Positions 39,152-49,232 of a DNA stretch of 64,000 bases are shown one piece after another; position 1 is the stretch's first letter; each line of letters begins with the position of its first letter. Origin of the DNA: Pseudoduganella aquatica (GTDB lineage: Bacteria > Pseudomonadota > Gammaproteobacteria > Burkholderiales > Burkholderiaceae_D); contig NZ_WWCU01000006.1 in the NCBI RefSeq assembly GCF_009857595.1, forward strand, positions 1 to 64,000, read 5' to 3'. The position numbers and the translations under genes are program-made. A model generated the notes under the pieces. That model had not been told where the DNA came from, searched no databases, and saw nothing but the letters and a program-made list of their open reading frames with translations.

Positions 39152-40195
39152 ATGTTCAGCTTCTTCAAGAAAAAACCTGTCCAGCCTGAGACTGCCTCCA
39201 CCCTGCCCCCGGCAGCCGCCCCCGCCATTGCGCCCGCCGCCGCACCGACGCCGGACATGCCGCTGGCCGCGCCCAGCACCTCCGGCGCGGAACAAGACAA
39301 GCCCAACTGGATGGCCCGCCTCAAGGCCGGCCTGTCGAAAACCTCCGCCAACCTGTCCGTGCTGTTCGTCGGCGCCAAGATCGACGACGAGCTGTACGAC
39401 GAGCTGGAAGCGGCGCTGCTGATGGCCGACGCCGGCATCGACGCCACCCAGTTCCTGCTCGACGCCCTCAAGCGCAAGGTCAAGGAAGACAAGCTGCTGG
39501 ACGCGGCCGCCGTCAAGGCCGCCCTGAAAACCCTGATGATAGAGCTGCTGGCGCCGCTGCAAAAGCCGTTCGAGCTGGGCCGCCACCAGCCTCTGGTAAT
39601 GATGATTTCCGGCGTCAACGGCGCCGGCAAGACCACCACCATCGGCAAGCTGGCCAAGCACATGCAGAGCCACGGCCAGTCCGTGCTGCTGGCCGCCGGC
39701 GACACCTTCCGCGCCGCAGCGCGCGAGCAGCTGATGGTCTGGGGCCAGCGCAACAACGTCACCGTCATTTCGCAGGAGTCCGGCGACCCGGCCGCCGTGT
39801 CCTACGACGCGGTGCAGTCGGCCAAGGCCAAGGGCATCGACATCGTCATGATAGACACGGCCGGCCGCCTGCCGACCCAGCTGCACCTGATGGAAGAGCT
39901 GAAAAAGGTCAAGCGCGTGCTGGGCAAAGGCCTGGAAGGCGCGCCGCACGAGACCCTGCTGGTTATCGACGGCAACACCGGCCAGAACGCGCTGGCGCAA
40001 GTGAAGGCCTTCGACGACGCGCTGCAACTGTCCGGCCTCATCATTACCAAGCTGGACGGCACGGCCAAGGGCGGCGTCATTGCCGCCATCGCCCGGGTGC
40101 GCCCGGTGCCGGTGTACTTCATCGGCATCGGCGAGCGCATCGAGGACTTGCAGCCCTTCAACGCCACGGAATTTGTCGAAGCCCTGCTGGGCTAA
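39152..40195 (+). CDS. ftsY: signal recognition particle receptor FtsY
   Basis: The SRP receptor GTPase that delivers ribosomes making membrane proteins to SecYEG. 347 residues: a short Pro/Ala-rich variable N-terminus, an N domain (LYDELEAALLMADAGIDATQFLLDAL), and the G domain with G1 GVNGAGKTTTIGKLA near 154, DTFRAAAREQL, DTAGR, and TKLDGTAKGG. The acidic A domain of E. coli FtsY is nearly absent. First gene of an ftsY-ftsE-ftsX unit. Confidence 0.97.
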   Translation: MFSFFKKKPVQPETASTLPPAAAPAIAPAAAPTPDMPLAAPSTSGAEQDKPNWMARLKAGLSKTSANLSVLFVGAKIDDELYDELEAALLMADAGIDATQFLLDALKRKVKEDKLLDAAAVKAALKTLMIELLAPLQKPFELGRHQPLVMMISGVNGAGKTTTIGKLAKHMQSHGQSVLLAAGDTFRAAAREQLMVWGQRNNVTVISQESGDPAAVSYDAVQSAKAKGIDIVMIDTAGRLPTQLHLMEELKKVKRVLGKGLEGAPHETLLVIDGNTGQNALAQVKAFDDALQLSGLIITKLDGTAKGGVIAAIARVRPVPVYFIGIGERIEDLQPFNATEFVEALLG

Positions 40196-40217
40196 ACGAA
40201 AAGGACAGCCCACGCCC

Positions 40218-40901
40218 ATGATCGAATTCCAGCACGTTAGCAAACAATACTCGGCCGACGCCACCGCGCTGCGCGACGTGTCGTTCACGGTCAACAAGGG
40301 CGAGCTGGTGTTTCTGGCCGGCCCGTCCGGAGCCGGCAAGTCCACCCTGCTGAAGATGATCGCCGCCATGGAGCGCCCCAGTTCGGGACGCGTCATCGTC
40401 AACGGCCAGGACATCGGCAAGCTCAAGGCGGCCGGCGTGCCCTTTTTGCGCCGCAACCTGGGCCTGATCTTCCAGGAGCAGCGCCTGCTGGCCGACCGCT
40501 CCATCCTGGCCAATGTGATGATGCCGCTGATGGTCACCGGCCAGCCGCGCGCGCAGGCCGAGCAGCGCGCCCGCGCCGCGCTCGACAAAGTGGGCCTGGG
40601 CGAGCGCGCCAACGCCGCGCCGCTGGCCCTGTCCGGCGGCGAGCAGCAGCGCGTGTCGATCGCGCGCGCCATCGTCAACCGCCCGCAAATCATCCTGGCC
40701 GACGAGCCCACCGCCAACCTGGACCGCGCCAGCGCCGACCGCGTGCTCGACGCCCTGCGCGCCTTCCACTCGGTGGGCGTGACCTGTTTGATCTCCACCC
40801 ACGACGACCACGTGCTGGCCGGCGCGGCGCGCGTGATCCACCTGAAACAAGGCCAGCTGCAAAACAACAGCGACGCGCCGCAAGCGGAGGTGGCCGCATG
40901 A
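40218..40901 (+). CDS. ftsE: cell division ABC ATPase FtsE
   Basis: ATPase of the FtsEX complex, which controls periplasmic amidases at the septum. 227 residues, starting MIEFQHVSKQYSADATALRDVSF. Walker A GPSGAGKST at 35-43, signature LSGGEQQRV, Walker B IILADEPTANLD, and switch His in STHDDHVL. It starts 22 bases after ftsY and overlaps ftsX by 4 bases. Confidence 0.97.
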   Translation: MIEFQHVSKQYSADATALRDVSFTVNKGELVFLAGPSGAGKSTLLKMIAAMERPSSGRVIVNGQDIGKLKAAGVPFLRRNLGLIFQEQRLLADRSILANVMMPLMVTGQPRAQAEQRARAALDKVGLGERANAAPLALSGGEQQRVSIARAIVNRPQIILADEPTANLDRASADRVLDALRAFHSVGVTCLISTHDDHVLAGAARVIHLKQGQLQNNSDAPQAEVAA

Positions 40902-41812
40902 TCAGCTGGTTCCGTCAACACGGCTTCGCGCTGGGCGCCGCCCTGGTGCACCTGCGCAAGGCGCCCGGCAGTTTCCTGTTCAACATCCTGGTGGTGGCCA
41001 TCGCCCTGGCGCTGCCCTTCATGGGCCTGACTCTGCTGGACAATGTGCGGCCGCTGTCCGAACAAATGTCGGTCGATCCCGAAATCAGCCTGTTCATGAA
41101 GCAGGACGTGGCGCGCGAGCAGTCCGCCGCCCTGGCCACGCCGCTGCGCGAGCTGATGAAGGACGCCAAAATCATCTTCGTGCCGCGCGAAAAAGCGCTG
41201 GACCAGCTGAAAGGCAAGAGCGGCCTGTCCGACGTGCTGGCCACGCTGGGCGAAAACCCGCTGCCCGACAGCTACATCATCAAGCTGGACGCCTTCCGCA
41301 GCGCCGCCGCCGGCCTGGACGTGGACACCCTGGCCGAGCAGATGCGCACCCTGCCCGGCGTGGACACGGTGCAGATCGACTCGGCCTGGGTCAAGCGCCT
41401 GGCCGCGCTGATCGGCGTGCTCAAGCTGGCCCTGCTGCTGCTGGCCGCCACCTTGGGCACGGTGGTGGTGGCGGTTGTGTTTAACACCATACGGCTGCAG
41501 GTGCTGACCCAGCGCGAGGAGATCCTGGTGTCCAAGTTGATCGGCGCGACCGACACCTTTATCCACCGCCCCTTTTACTACACCGGCGCGCTGCTGGGCC
41601 TGTGCGCGGGCGGCGCGGCGCTGGGCGCGGTGGCGCTGGCGCTGCAGCCGCTGAACAAGGCTATTGCCGAGTTCGCCCGCCTGTACGCCTCCGAATTCCA
41701 GCTCGCACCGCTCGAACCGCTGCCCATGGCCGGCCTGCTGGCCGTATCGGCAGCGCTGGGACTGGCCGGCGCCGTGCTGTCGGTGCAGCGCCATCTGGCC
41801 CGGCTGAACTGA
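40898..41812 (+). CDS. ftsX: cell division permease FtsX
   Basis: Membrane partner of FtsE. 304 residues with four membrane segments (FLFNILVVAIALALPFMGLTL; LIGVLKLALLLLAATLGTVVVAVVF; YYTGALLGLCAGGAALGAVALAL; LPMAGLLAVSAALGLAGAVLSV) and a periplasmic loop of about 110 residues after the first, which contacts EnvC-type amidase activators. The VFNTIRLQVLTQREEILVSKLIGATD block is the FtsX signature. ATGA coupling with ftsE. Confidence 0.96.
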   Translation: MISWFRQHGFALGAALVHLRKAPGSFLFNILVVAIALALPFMGLTLLDNVRPLSEQMSVDPEISLFMKQDVAREQSAALATPLRELMKDAKIIFVPREKALDQLKGKSGLSDVLATLGENPLPDSYIIKLDAFRSAAAGLDVDTLAEQMRTLPGVDTVQIDSAWVKRLAALIGVLKLALLLLAATLGTVVVAVVFNTIRLQVLTQREEILVSKLIGATDTFIHRPFYYTGALLGLCAGGAALGAVALALQPLNKAIAEFARLYASEFQLAPLEPLPMAGLLAVSAALGLAGAVLSVQRHLARLN

Positions 41813-41973
41813 CAGCCGGCGTGCGTTCCCGCACAGTCCCCGCCCCCGCCCCCCACTACCCTGTATTAATTGACGATACGCAAACACCGTGCAGTTTGCC
41901 GTGCGTTTGCCAAAAGCCATCGAATAGAATCAGCCCATAGCATTACCGCTATCAGGGGCATAGCAACTGGCGA
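41813..41973. other. upstream part of the ftsX-rpoH gap
   Basis: The ftsX-rpoH gap is 307 bases; this part holds no gene. It contains a pyrimidine/C-rich stretch (41837-41859) and three GCAAAC/GTTTGC half-sites between 41880 and 41910. No hairpin with a T-tract was seen after ftsX. Confidence 0.35.
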
Positions 41974-42003
41974 TTGGCACTCTCCGATCGAGAGTGCTAA
42001 TAT
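41974..42003 (+). promoter_or_regulatory. CIRCE (HrcA) operator overlapping the rpoH promoter
   Basis: TTGGCACTC-N9-GAGTGCTAA (41974-42000) differs from the CIRCE consensus TTAGCACTC-N9-GAGTGCTAA at one base. The same segment can be read as a sigma70 promoter: TTGGCA (41974-41979), 18 bases, TAATAT (41998-42003). HrcA binding would block RNA polymerase. It lies 117 bases before the rpoH start. Confidence 0.85.
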
Positions 42004-42119
42004 ATGTCCAACTGATGTCTGAACTCATGCACACAAGCAACATTAAGCTGAGTTTAAGAAGTGTCACGCAAGATGCAAGAATCCGAAACATTCCATGTTC
42101 GACGAGCGAGGAAACAAAA

Positions 42120-43025
42120 ATGACTATGATGACCGCACCTGCCGCATTGGTACCAAGCAATAAAAATGCACTGGCATTGGGACTGGGATTCACTGGCAAC
42201 CTGGGCAACCTGGACGCCTACATTTCTGCGGTCAACCGCCTGCCTATGCTCACGCCTGAAGACGAAAAGCGTCTCGGCCGCAACCTCAAAGAAAACAACG
42301 ACCTGGGCGCCGCGCAGGAGCTGGTGCTGTCGCACCTGCGCCTGGTGGTGTCGATCGCGCGCGGCTATCTGGGCTACGGCCTGCCGCACGCCGACCTGAT
42401 CCAGGAAGGCAATATCGGCCTGATGAAAGCCGTCAAGCGCTTCGACGCCGACCAGGGCGTGCGCCTGGTGTCGTATGCCATGCACTGGATCAAGGCCGAA
42501 ATCCACGAATACATCCTGAAGAACTGGCGCCTGGTCAAAGTGGCCACCACCAAGGCCCAGCGCAAGCTGTTCTTCAACCTGCGCAGCCACAAGACCGGCC
42601 TGGACGCCATGTCGCCGGCCCAGATCGACAACCTGGCCAAGCTGCTGGACGTGAAGCGCGAAGAAGTGATCGAAATGGAAACGCGTTTGAGCGGCCGCGA
42701 CATCGCCCTCGAATCGCCGACCGACGACGAAGACGACAAGTTCGCGCCCATCGCCTATCTGTCCTCCGAGCAGAGCGAGCCGACCCGTGTGCTGGAAGCC
42801 GAGCAAGTCACGCGCCTTCACTCCGAAGGCCTGGAAACCGCGCTGGGCAAGCTGGACGCCCGTTCGCGCCGCATCGTCGAAGCCCGCTGGCTGGCCAATG
42901 ACGACGGCTCCGGCGCCACGCTGCACACGCTGGCCGCCGAGTTCGGCGTCTCCGCCGAGCGCATCCGCCAGATCGAAGCGGCCGCGCTGAAAAAAATGAA
43001 AGGCGCGCTCGCCGCCTACATGTAA
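42120..43025 (+). CDS. rpoH: heat-shock sigma factor RpoH (sigma32)
   Basis: Directs RNA polymerase to heat-shock promoters. 301 residues from the ATG at 42120, preceded by GAGGAAA. Region 2 reads NNDLGAAQELVLSHLRLVVSIARGYLGYGLPHADLIQEGNIGLMKAVKRFD; the RpoH box QRKLFFNLR, unique to sigma32, is intact; region 4 ends with TLHTLAAEFGVSAERIRQIEAAALKKMKG. An ATG further upstream at 42027 or 42006 is in frame but lacks homology and a ribosome binding site. Control by HrcA is indicated by the CIRCE upstream; a family B palindrome lies 25 bases after the stop and may act as terminator. Confidence 0.97.
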   Translation: MTMMTAPAALVPSNKNALALGLGFTGNLGNLDAYISAVNRLPMLTPEDEKRLGRNLKENNDLGAAQELVLSHLRLVVSIARGYLGYGLPHADLIQEGNIGLMKAVKRFDADQGVRLVSYAMHWIKAEIHEYILKNWRLVKVATTKAQRKLFFNLRSHKTGLDAMSPAQIDNLAKLLDVKREEVIEMETRLSGRDIALESPTDDEDDKFAPIAYLSSEQSEPTRVLEAEQVTRLHSEGLETALGKLDARSRRIVEARWLANDDGSGATLHTLAAEFGVSAERIRQIEAAALKKMKGALAAYM

Positions 43026-43050
43026 CGCTGCAGCAGCGCAAAGCGCAAAG

Positions 43051-43102
43051 AAGGGGGCAGGGTTAATTAAATTGGAAACAATTTAATTAACCCTGACCCC
43101 TT
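43051..43102. repeat. dispersed inverted repeat, family B copy 2
   Basis: Arms 43051-43073 and 43080-43102 pair over 23 bases with one mismatch, around a 6-base loop; the core AGGGTTAATT / AATTAACCCT plus CTGACCCC matches copy 1. The right arm is followed by TTTTT, so it can terminate rpoH transcription. Confidence 0.8.
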
Positions 43103-43175
43103 TTTGCTTTACAGCAAGCGTGCGCCGCACTGGATGTGTTTTAGCTAATATTTCCCTCTATAACGGAGAATAAAT

Positions 43176-43619
43176 ATGCAGCTCAGAATCATCAGCCTGC
43201 TGGCTTGCTTTGCCGGTTTTGGCATCGTCGGCGCTTGCAGCGTGGTGGCGCAGAATGGCGGAGGCTCGCCAACGCCTGCGCCCACGCCGCCGCGCAAGAG
43301 CGCCACCTATACACTGACCGCCGGCCAGACCGTGGCGCTGACGCCGGCTGCCACGTTGAAGCTGGAACGCATCAACGACAGCCGCTGCAAAACCGGCGCG
43401 GTGTGCGTGTGGGAGGGCTATATCAGCTACAGCTTTGTGCTAACCAGCAACGGCAACAGCAGCAACTTCGTGCTGTCGGAAAAAATGCCGAACGCCAGCA
43501 ATAGCGCCACGCAGCAGGGCTTGCGCTTCACGCTGCAAGGGCTGGATCCGCCGGACCCGCCTGCGTTAAATGCTCCTGCGCCAACTTATCGGGTAAGCTT
43601 GCGGGTGGAAATTCCTTAG
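43176..43619 (+). CDS. putative lipoprotein of unknown function
   Basis: 147 residues with a lipoprotein signal: MQLRIISLLACFAGFGIVGAC, where IVGAC is the lipobox and C21 the acylated Cys. The residue after it is Ser, so sorting to the outer membrane is expected. The mature part has a Pro-rich linker (PTPAPTPP) and a beta-rich domain YTLTAGQTVALTPAATLKLERINDSRCKTGAVCVWEGYISYSFVLT; the R-C-x-x-x-x-V-C-x-W-x-G block resembles small extracytoplasmic proteins with a disulfide. No assigned function. Ribosome binding site ACGGAGAA upstream. Confidence 0.75.
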   Translation: MQLRIISLLACFAGFGIVGACSVVAQNGGGSPTPAPTPPRKSATYTLTAGQTVALTPAATLKLERINDSRCKTGAVCVWEGYISYSFVLTSNGNSSNFVLSEKMPNASNSATQQGLRFTLQGLDPPDPPALNAPAPTYRVSLRVEIP

Positions 43620-43661
43620 CCACCGCGCCACGCCGGCGCGCTTTGCCCGATAAGAGAGCCC

Positions 43662-45416
43662 ATGACTTCGCCACATCGCCGCGCCCTTCCCTCCCTGCTG
43701 GTTTCCTCCATCATCATCACCTTCTCCGCCGCGCCGGCTGCCTGGGCCAAGAGCCCGGTGGCCACCGGCACCGGCGGCGCGGCCGCCACCATCAGCGTGC
43801 AGGCCACGCAGTCGGCCATGACCATCCTGAACCAGGGCGGCAACGCGGTCGATGCGGCCGTGGCGGCGGCGGCCACGCTGGGCGTGACCGATCCCTTCAG
43901 CTGCGGCATAGGCGGCGGCGGTTTCATGATGATTTACCTGGCCAAGGACAAGCGCGTGATCACCATCGACCACCGCGAAATGGCGCCGGCCAATTTCAAG
44001 CCCACCATCTTCCAGCAGGACGGCAAGGAGCTGGACTTCGAGCAGACCGTGGCCAGCGGCATGTCGGTGGGCGTGCCGGGCACGGTGCGCGGCTGGCACG
44101 AGGCGCTGGAGCGCTACGGCTCCATGCCGCTGAAGAAGGTGCTGCAGCCGGCCATTAAAGTAGCGGCGGACGGCTTCAAGGTGAACGCCAATTTCTCGCG
44201 CCTGGTGGCGTCCAACGAGGCCAAGTTCCAGCTGTTCCCGGCCACGGCCAAGCTGTACCTGAAGGACGGCAAGGCGCTGCCGGAAGGCAGCCTGCTGCGC
44301 AACCCGGACCTGGCCAAGGCTTACCGCGAACTGGCGGCGGGCGGCATCAAGGTGTTCTATGAAGGCAAGATGGCGCGCGCCATCGTCGATACGGTCAACA
44401 ACCCCGGCGGCAAGGTGCGCGCCGGCGCCATGACCATGGCCGACCTGGCCAACTACGAGGCGCGCATCCGCCAGCCGCTGCGCTCCACCTACCGCGGCTA
44501 CGATATCTACGGCATGCCATTGCCCAGCAGCGGCGGCGTGGCGGTGGCCGAGGCACTCAACATCCTGGAAGGCTACGACCTCAAGTCCATGCCGCGCGAC
44601 AAGGTCGAGCATCTGTACCTGGAAGCGAGCCGCCTGGCCTTCGCCGACCGCAACGCCTACCTGGCCGATCCCGAATACCTGGAAGCGCCGGTGCAGGGCC
44701 TGATGAGCAAGGACTACGCCGCGCGCCGCCGCGAGCTGATCAACCCGATGCGCGCCGCCGCGCACGCGGACGCGGGCGATCCCTATCCCTTCCAGAACGA
44801 CCAGAGCGTGCCGCTGCGCCCGGCCCAGTCCAAGCTGCTGGCCGAGGGCGCGCACACCACCCACCTGACCGTGTCGGACAAGGACGGCAACATCGTCTCC
44901 TACACCTTCACCATTGAATCCTGGGGCGGCAGCGGCATCACCGTGCCCGGCTACGGTTTCCTGCTCAACAACGAAATGACGGACTTCGATTTCAGCGGCC
45001 CGCATCCCAACGTGCCGGAAGCGGGCAAGCGTCCGCGCAGCAGCATGTCGCCCACGCTGGCCTTCAAGAACGGCAAGCCGGCGTTTTCGGTCGGCAGCCC
45101 GGGCGGCTCCACCATCATCACCACGGTGCTGCAAACCATCGTCAACCACATCGACCTGGGCATGAGCATGAGCCAGGCGGTGGACGCGCCGCGCCTGTCC
45201 GAACGCAACAATACCGCCACCAATATCGAGCCCGGCTACGCCGCCAGCGACGCCGCCAAGGCGCTGGAGAAATACGGCCAGCGCTGGAGCCCCGCGCAGG
45301 AGGAAATCGGCGCGGCCAACGCGCTGCTGTTCAATGCCGACGGCACGGTGACGGCGGTCAGCGAAGGCTGGCGCCACGGCGTGGGCAGCGCGCAAGTGCA
45401 AAAGCTGGGGCACTAA
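43662..45416 (+). CDS. ggt: gamma-glutamyltransferase
   Basis: Periplasmic N-terminal nucleophile hydrolase that cleaves glutathione and other gamma-glutamyl compounds. 584 residues with a signal peptide (LPSLLVSSIIITFSAAPAAWA). VQATQSAMTILNQGGNAVDAAVAAAATLGVTDP and SCGIGGGGFMMIYLAKD are the large-subunit signatures. Autocleavage occurs before T399 in EGAHTTHLTVSDKDGNIVSYT, which becomes the catalytic Thr of the small subunit; the substrate-binding GGSGI and PRSSMSPTLAFKNGKP blocks follow. Start MTSPHRR is supported by GAGAGCCC upstream spacing only moderately. Confidence 0.96.
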   Translation: MTSPHRRALPSLLVSSIIITFSAAPAAWAKSPVATGTGGAAATISVQATQSAMTILNQGGNAVDAAVAAAATLGVTDPFSCGIGGGGFMMIYLAKDKRVITIDHREMAPANFKPTIFQQDGKELDFEQTVASGMSVGVPGTVRGWHEALERYGSMPLKKVLQPAIKVAADGFKVNANFSRLVASNEAKFQLFPATAKLYLKDGKALPEGSLLRNPDLAKAYRELAAGGIKVFYEGKMARAIVDTVNNPGGKVRAGAMTMADLANYEARIRQPLRSTYRGYDIYGMPLPSSGGVAVAEALNILEGYDLKSMPRDKVEHLYLEASRLAFADRNAYLADPEYLEAPVQGLMSKDYAARRRELINPMRAAAHADAGDPYPFQNDQSVPLRPAQSKLLAEGAHTTHLTVSDKDGNIVSYTFTIESWGGSGITVPGYGFLLNNEMTDFDFSGPHPNVPEAGKRPRSSMSPTLAFKNGKPAFSVGSPGGSTIITTVLQTIVNHIDLGMSMSQAVDAPRLSERNNTATNIEPGYAASDAAKALEKYGQRWSPAQEEIGAANALLFNADGTVTAVSEGWRHGVGSAQVQKLGH

Positions 45417-45429
45417 GCATGGTTTAAGA

Positions 45430-45449
45430 ATCGCATCGGATGATGCGAT
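45430..45449. other. inverted repeat between ggt and lepB
   Basis: ATCGCATC-GGAT-GATGCGAT, perfect 8-bp stem with 4-base loop. No T-tract, so a pause or weak terminator at best. Confidence 0.4.
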
Positions 45450-45477
45450 GTCAACTTAACCACTCCGGAGAACCAAG

Positions 45478-46151
45478 ATGAAAAGCTGGCTGCGCGCGAA
45501 CAAGGGCTTCATCGCCTTCCTGATGCTGTTTGGCCTGTTCCGCACCGCCGTGGCGGACTGGAACCCCATCCCTTCCGCGTCCATGCATCCCAATCTGCTG
45601 GAGGGCGACGTGGTGTTCGTGAACCGCCTCGCCTTCGACCTGAAAGTGCCGCTGACCGACGTGGTGGTGGCGCACTTGGGCGAGCCGCAGCGCGGCGACA
45701 TCGTCACCTTCTCCTCGCCGCTGGACAAGACCCGCCTGATCAAGCGCGTGATCGCCCTGCCCGGCGACACCGTCGCCATGCAGAAGGACCAGCTCATCAT
45801 CAACGGCCAGCCGGCCGGCTACAGCATGCCGGCCGATGCCGTCGAGGCGATCGAGCACGTGGGCAAGCTGCAGGCGCTGCAGCTGACCGAGAAATCCGGC
45901 GGCAGCGAACGCCGCATCCAGCTGCTGCCCCAAGTGACGAGCAGCCGGCGCGATTTCGCCCCGCTCACCATCCCCGCCGGCAGCTACCTGATGCTGGGCG
46001 ATAACCGCAACAACAGCATGGACTCGCGCTACATCGGCCTGGTGCCGCGCGAGATGCTGATCGGCCGCGCCGTGCGCGTGCTGGTGTCGGCCGACATCGT
46101 CGGCAACTGGATGCCGCGCACCGAACGCTTCGGCATGGCGCTAGGCGGACA

Positions 46152-46155
<4 letters not shown>
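45478..46155 (+). CDS. lepB: signal peptidase I (short form)
   Basis: Removes signal peptides at the outer face of the inner membrane. 225 residues, shorter than the two-anchor LepB of about 290-320 residues: one N-terminal anchor (GFIAFLMLFGLFRTAVA) precedes the catalytic Ser S35 (IPSASMHPNLLEGD), the general base Lys is K89 (TRLIKRVIALPGDTV), and GDNRNNSMDSRYIGLVPREMLIGRAVRV is box E. It is not next to lepA or rnc, so it is probably a second, specialised copy. Its stop overlaps the ABC ATPase start (ATGA), linking it to that exporter. Confidence 0.92.
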
Positions 46156-46882
<727 letters not shown>

Positions 46883-46886
<4 letters not shown>

Positions 46887-49225
46887 ACGGGCGTTCGTTC
46901 GCCGGCGCCATCTGGCTGTTGGCGCGCCTGCGCCTGCTGCGCTTATTGAACATGACGGCCGCCGTCCAGTTCAGCGGTGGCAAGCGCAACGCCGAGGGCA
47001 AGAGCCGCGCCGCCTCGCGCGGCAAGAAAAGCAGCCGCTGGCTGCTGGGCCTTATCGTCGGTGCGGCCATGCTGTTCGCCTTTACCACCATGATGCGCAC
47101 CTCCGTGCTCAATCTGCACTGCAAGTTCGACAGCACGCAGCGCTGCGTGAAGCTGGCCGCCACGCACTCGGCCGAACGCATGCACGAAATGGCCAGCGCC
47201 CATCTGCACGCCAATCACTTCAGTCCCGCGCTGGCTGCCGCCGCCACGCTGATGCTGCTGCTCATGTGGCTGGTGAGTTTTCTGCTGCCCCTGGCCAGCA
47301 AGGAGATGGCGCAGGCGGACTGGGACCTGGAGTGGCTGGTCACGCTGCCCGTCGAACGCGGCACGCTGCTGTGGGCCCGGGTGCTGGAGCGCAGCATCGC
47401 CAATCCCACCGGCATCCTGGCGCTCTGGCCGCTGTGCATGGTGCTGGCCTGGTATGGCAATCATGGCGGGTGGGCGCCTCTGCTGGGCGCCGCCGCCGCG
47501 TTCGCGCTGCTGATGCTGGCGGCGCTGATGCGCACCCTGGCCGATACCGGATTGCGGCTGTCGCTGCCCGCGTCGCAATTGCGCAACCTGCAGGCGCTGG
47601 CGTCAGTGCTCAGCATGCCGTTGATGTATGTGGGGATCTCTTATTCGACGTGGTCCAACAATTCCTTCACGCTGGATTGGGCGCGCAGCTTTCCGGCATG
47701 GACCTTGTGGACGCCGCCCGGCCTGGCGGTGCAGGCGCTGACCGCCGCCACCACAACGGCAGCGCTGCAAGCCGCCGCGCTGCTGTGCGCGCAAGTGGCC
47801 GCGCTGCTGCTGGCCGGCATGGCGGTGCTGCGCCACCAGTTGCGCGGCGGCGTGGTCGCCAGCGGTGCGCGCGAGGCGGCCAGGCGCGGCAAGAGCGCAG
47901 CGGCGGCGGTCGGCCCGCAGCGCTGGCGCATCGGCACCGTGCTGCAGCGGCGCGAGCTGATGCTGCTCGGGCGCGACCGCAACTTCCTGGTCCAGAGCCT
48001 GCTGATCCCCGTGGTGCTGATCGTCAGCCAGCTGCTGGTCAGCGGCCGCTTCTCCAGCATCACGCTGCTGGGCCAGAATCAGCAGATGATGGCCGCCATC
48101 GCCTTCGGCATCGGCAGCTACGTGCTGCTGCTGTCCGCCTTCCAGTCCCTCAACACCGAGGGCAACGCGCTGTGGATGCTGTACACCTTCCCGCGCCCCA
48201 TCAGCGCGCTGCTGAAGGAAAAGGCCCAGCTGTGGGGCTCGCTGGCCATGCTGTATCCGCTGCTGGTCTTCGCCATCGGCCTGGCTTACACGCCCGACTT
48301 CAACTGGCCCCTGCTGGGCTACATCGCCATCGTGCTGGCCGGGATCCCCATCTACGCCCTGATCGCCGTCTCGCTGGGCGTGTTCGCCAGCGACCCGCAA
48401 GCGCAGGAAACCCAGGCCCGCGTGCGGCCCACGTACGCCTATCTCTACATGCTGCTGTGCGGCCTCTACACCTACGCCCTGTATGCCGGCGACTGGCTGC
48501 AGGCGCTGGCCATCATCATCCTGACCGCCGCGCTTGCGCTCGCGCTGTGGCAAAAAGCGCAGGACACGCTGCCCTTCCTGCTGGACCCCGGCGCCGCGCC
48601 GCCGGCCCGTGTCGCCTTGTCGGACGGCCTGATCGCCGCCATGCTGTTCTTCGTGCTGCAGCACCTCGTGGCCATGCTGATGGGCGGCGCGCCCGGCAGG
48701 CTGTCCACCGCCACATTCGCCTTCGCCATCGCGGGCGGCACGGTGTACGCGCTGGTGCGCTACCTGTACTGGCGCCACAAGACCGCCGGCATCCCGGTGA
48801 TCTTCGGCCGCCAGTCCGGCGCATGGGCGGGTACGGTGCATGCGCTGCCCGCCGCGCTGGCCACATGCGCCTTCGGCGCCTTGTATATGTGGCTGCTGCG
48901 CGACACGCCGTGGTGGCCGAGGCAGCGGCCGCACGGCCTGCACCTGGTGCTGCTGCTGACGGTACTGGCCGCACCGCTGTTCGAGGAGTTTATTTTCAGG
49001 GGCTTGATCTTCGGCGGCCTGCGGCGCCTGGGCGGCGCCCTGCCCGCTGCGGCGGCCAGCGCGGCGCTGTTCGCCATCGTGCATCCGGCCGTATCAATGG
49101 CGCCGGTGTTCGTGCTGGGGGTGTGTACTGCCTGGGCCTATGACCGCAGCAAGTCGCTGCTGGCCCCGATGCTGGTGCACGCCACCTACAACGCCATGGT
49201 GGTCGGCGTGCAGGTGGCGCTGTAG
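46883..49225 (+). CDS. ABC-2 type permease fused to a CPBP intramembrane protease
   Basis: 780 residues. The first about 560 form a large ABC-2-like permease with many hydrophobic helices (for example LAAAATLMLLLMWLVSFLLPLAS; SLAMLYPLLVFAIGLAY; LLGYIAIVLAGIPIYALIAVSLGVFASDP). From about 590 a CPBP (CAAX-protease/Abi) domain follows: LAAPLFEEFIFRGLIFGGL with the E701-E702-xxx-R706 motif, FAIVHPAVSMAPVFVLGVCTAWAYD with the second His, and SLLAPMLVHATYNAMVVG with H-xxx-N. All metal or catalytic positions are retained, so the protease part looks active. CPBP proteins process or confer immunity to peptides; a fusion with a permease suggests peptide handling, but this is an inference. The ATG was chosen by overlap with the ATPase; codons before it are a shadow frame. 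Confidence 0.88.
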
Positions 49226-49232
49226 TGCGGAG

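Noticed and set aside
38399..41920. 1173-codon minus-strand frame across the MerR gene, ftsY, ftsE and ftsX
   Set aside because: Antisense of four well-supported genes; no recognisable domain and shadow-type composition.
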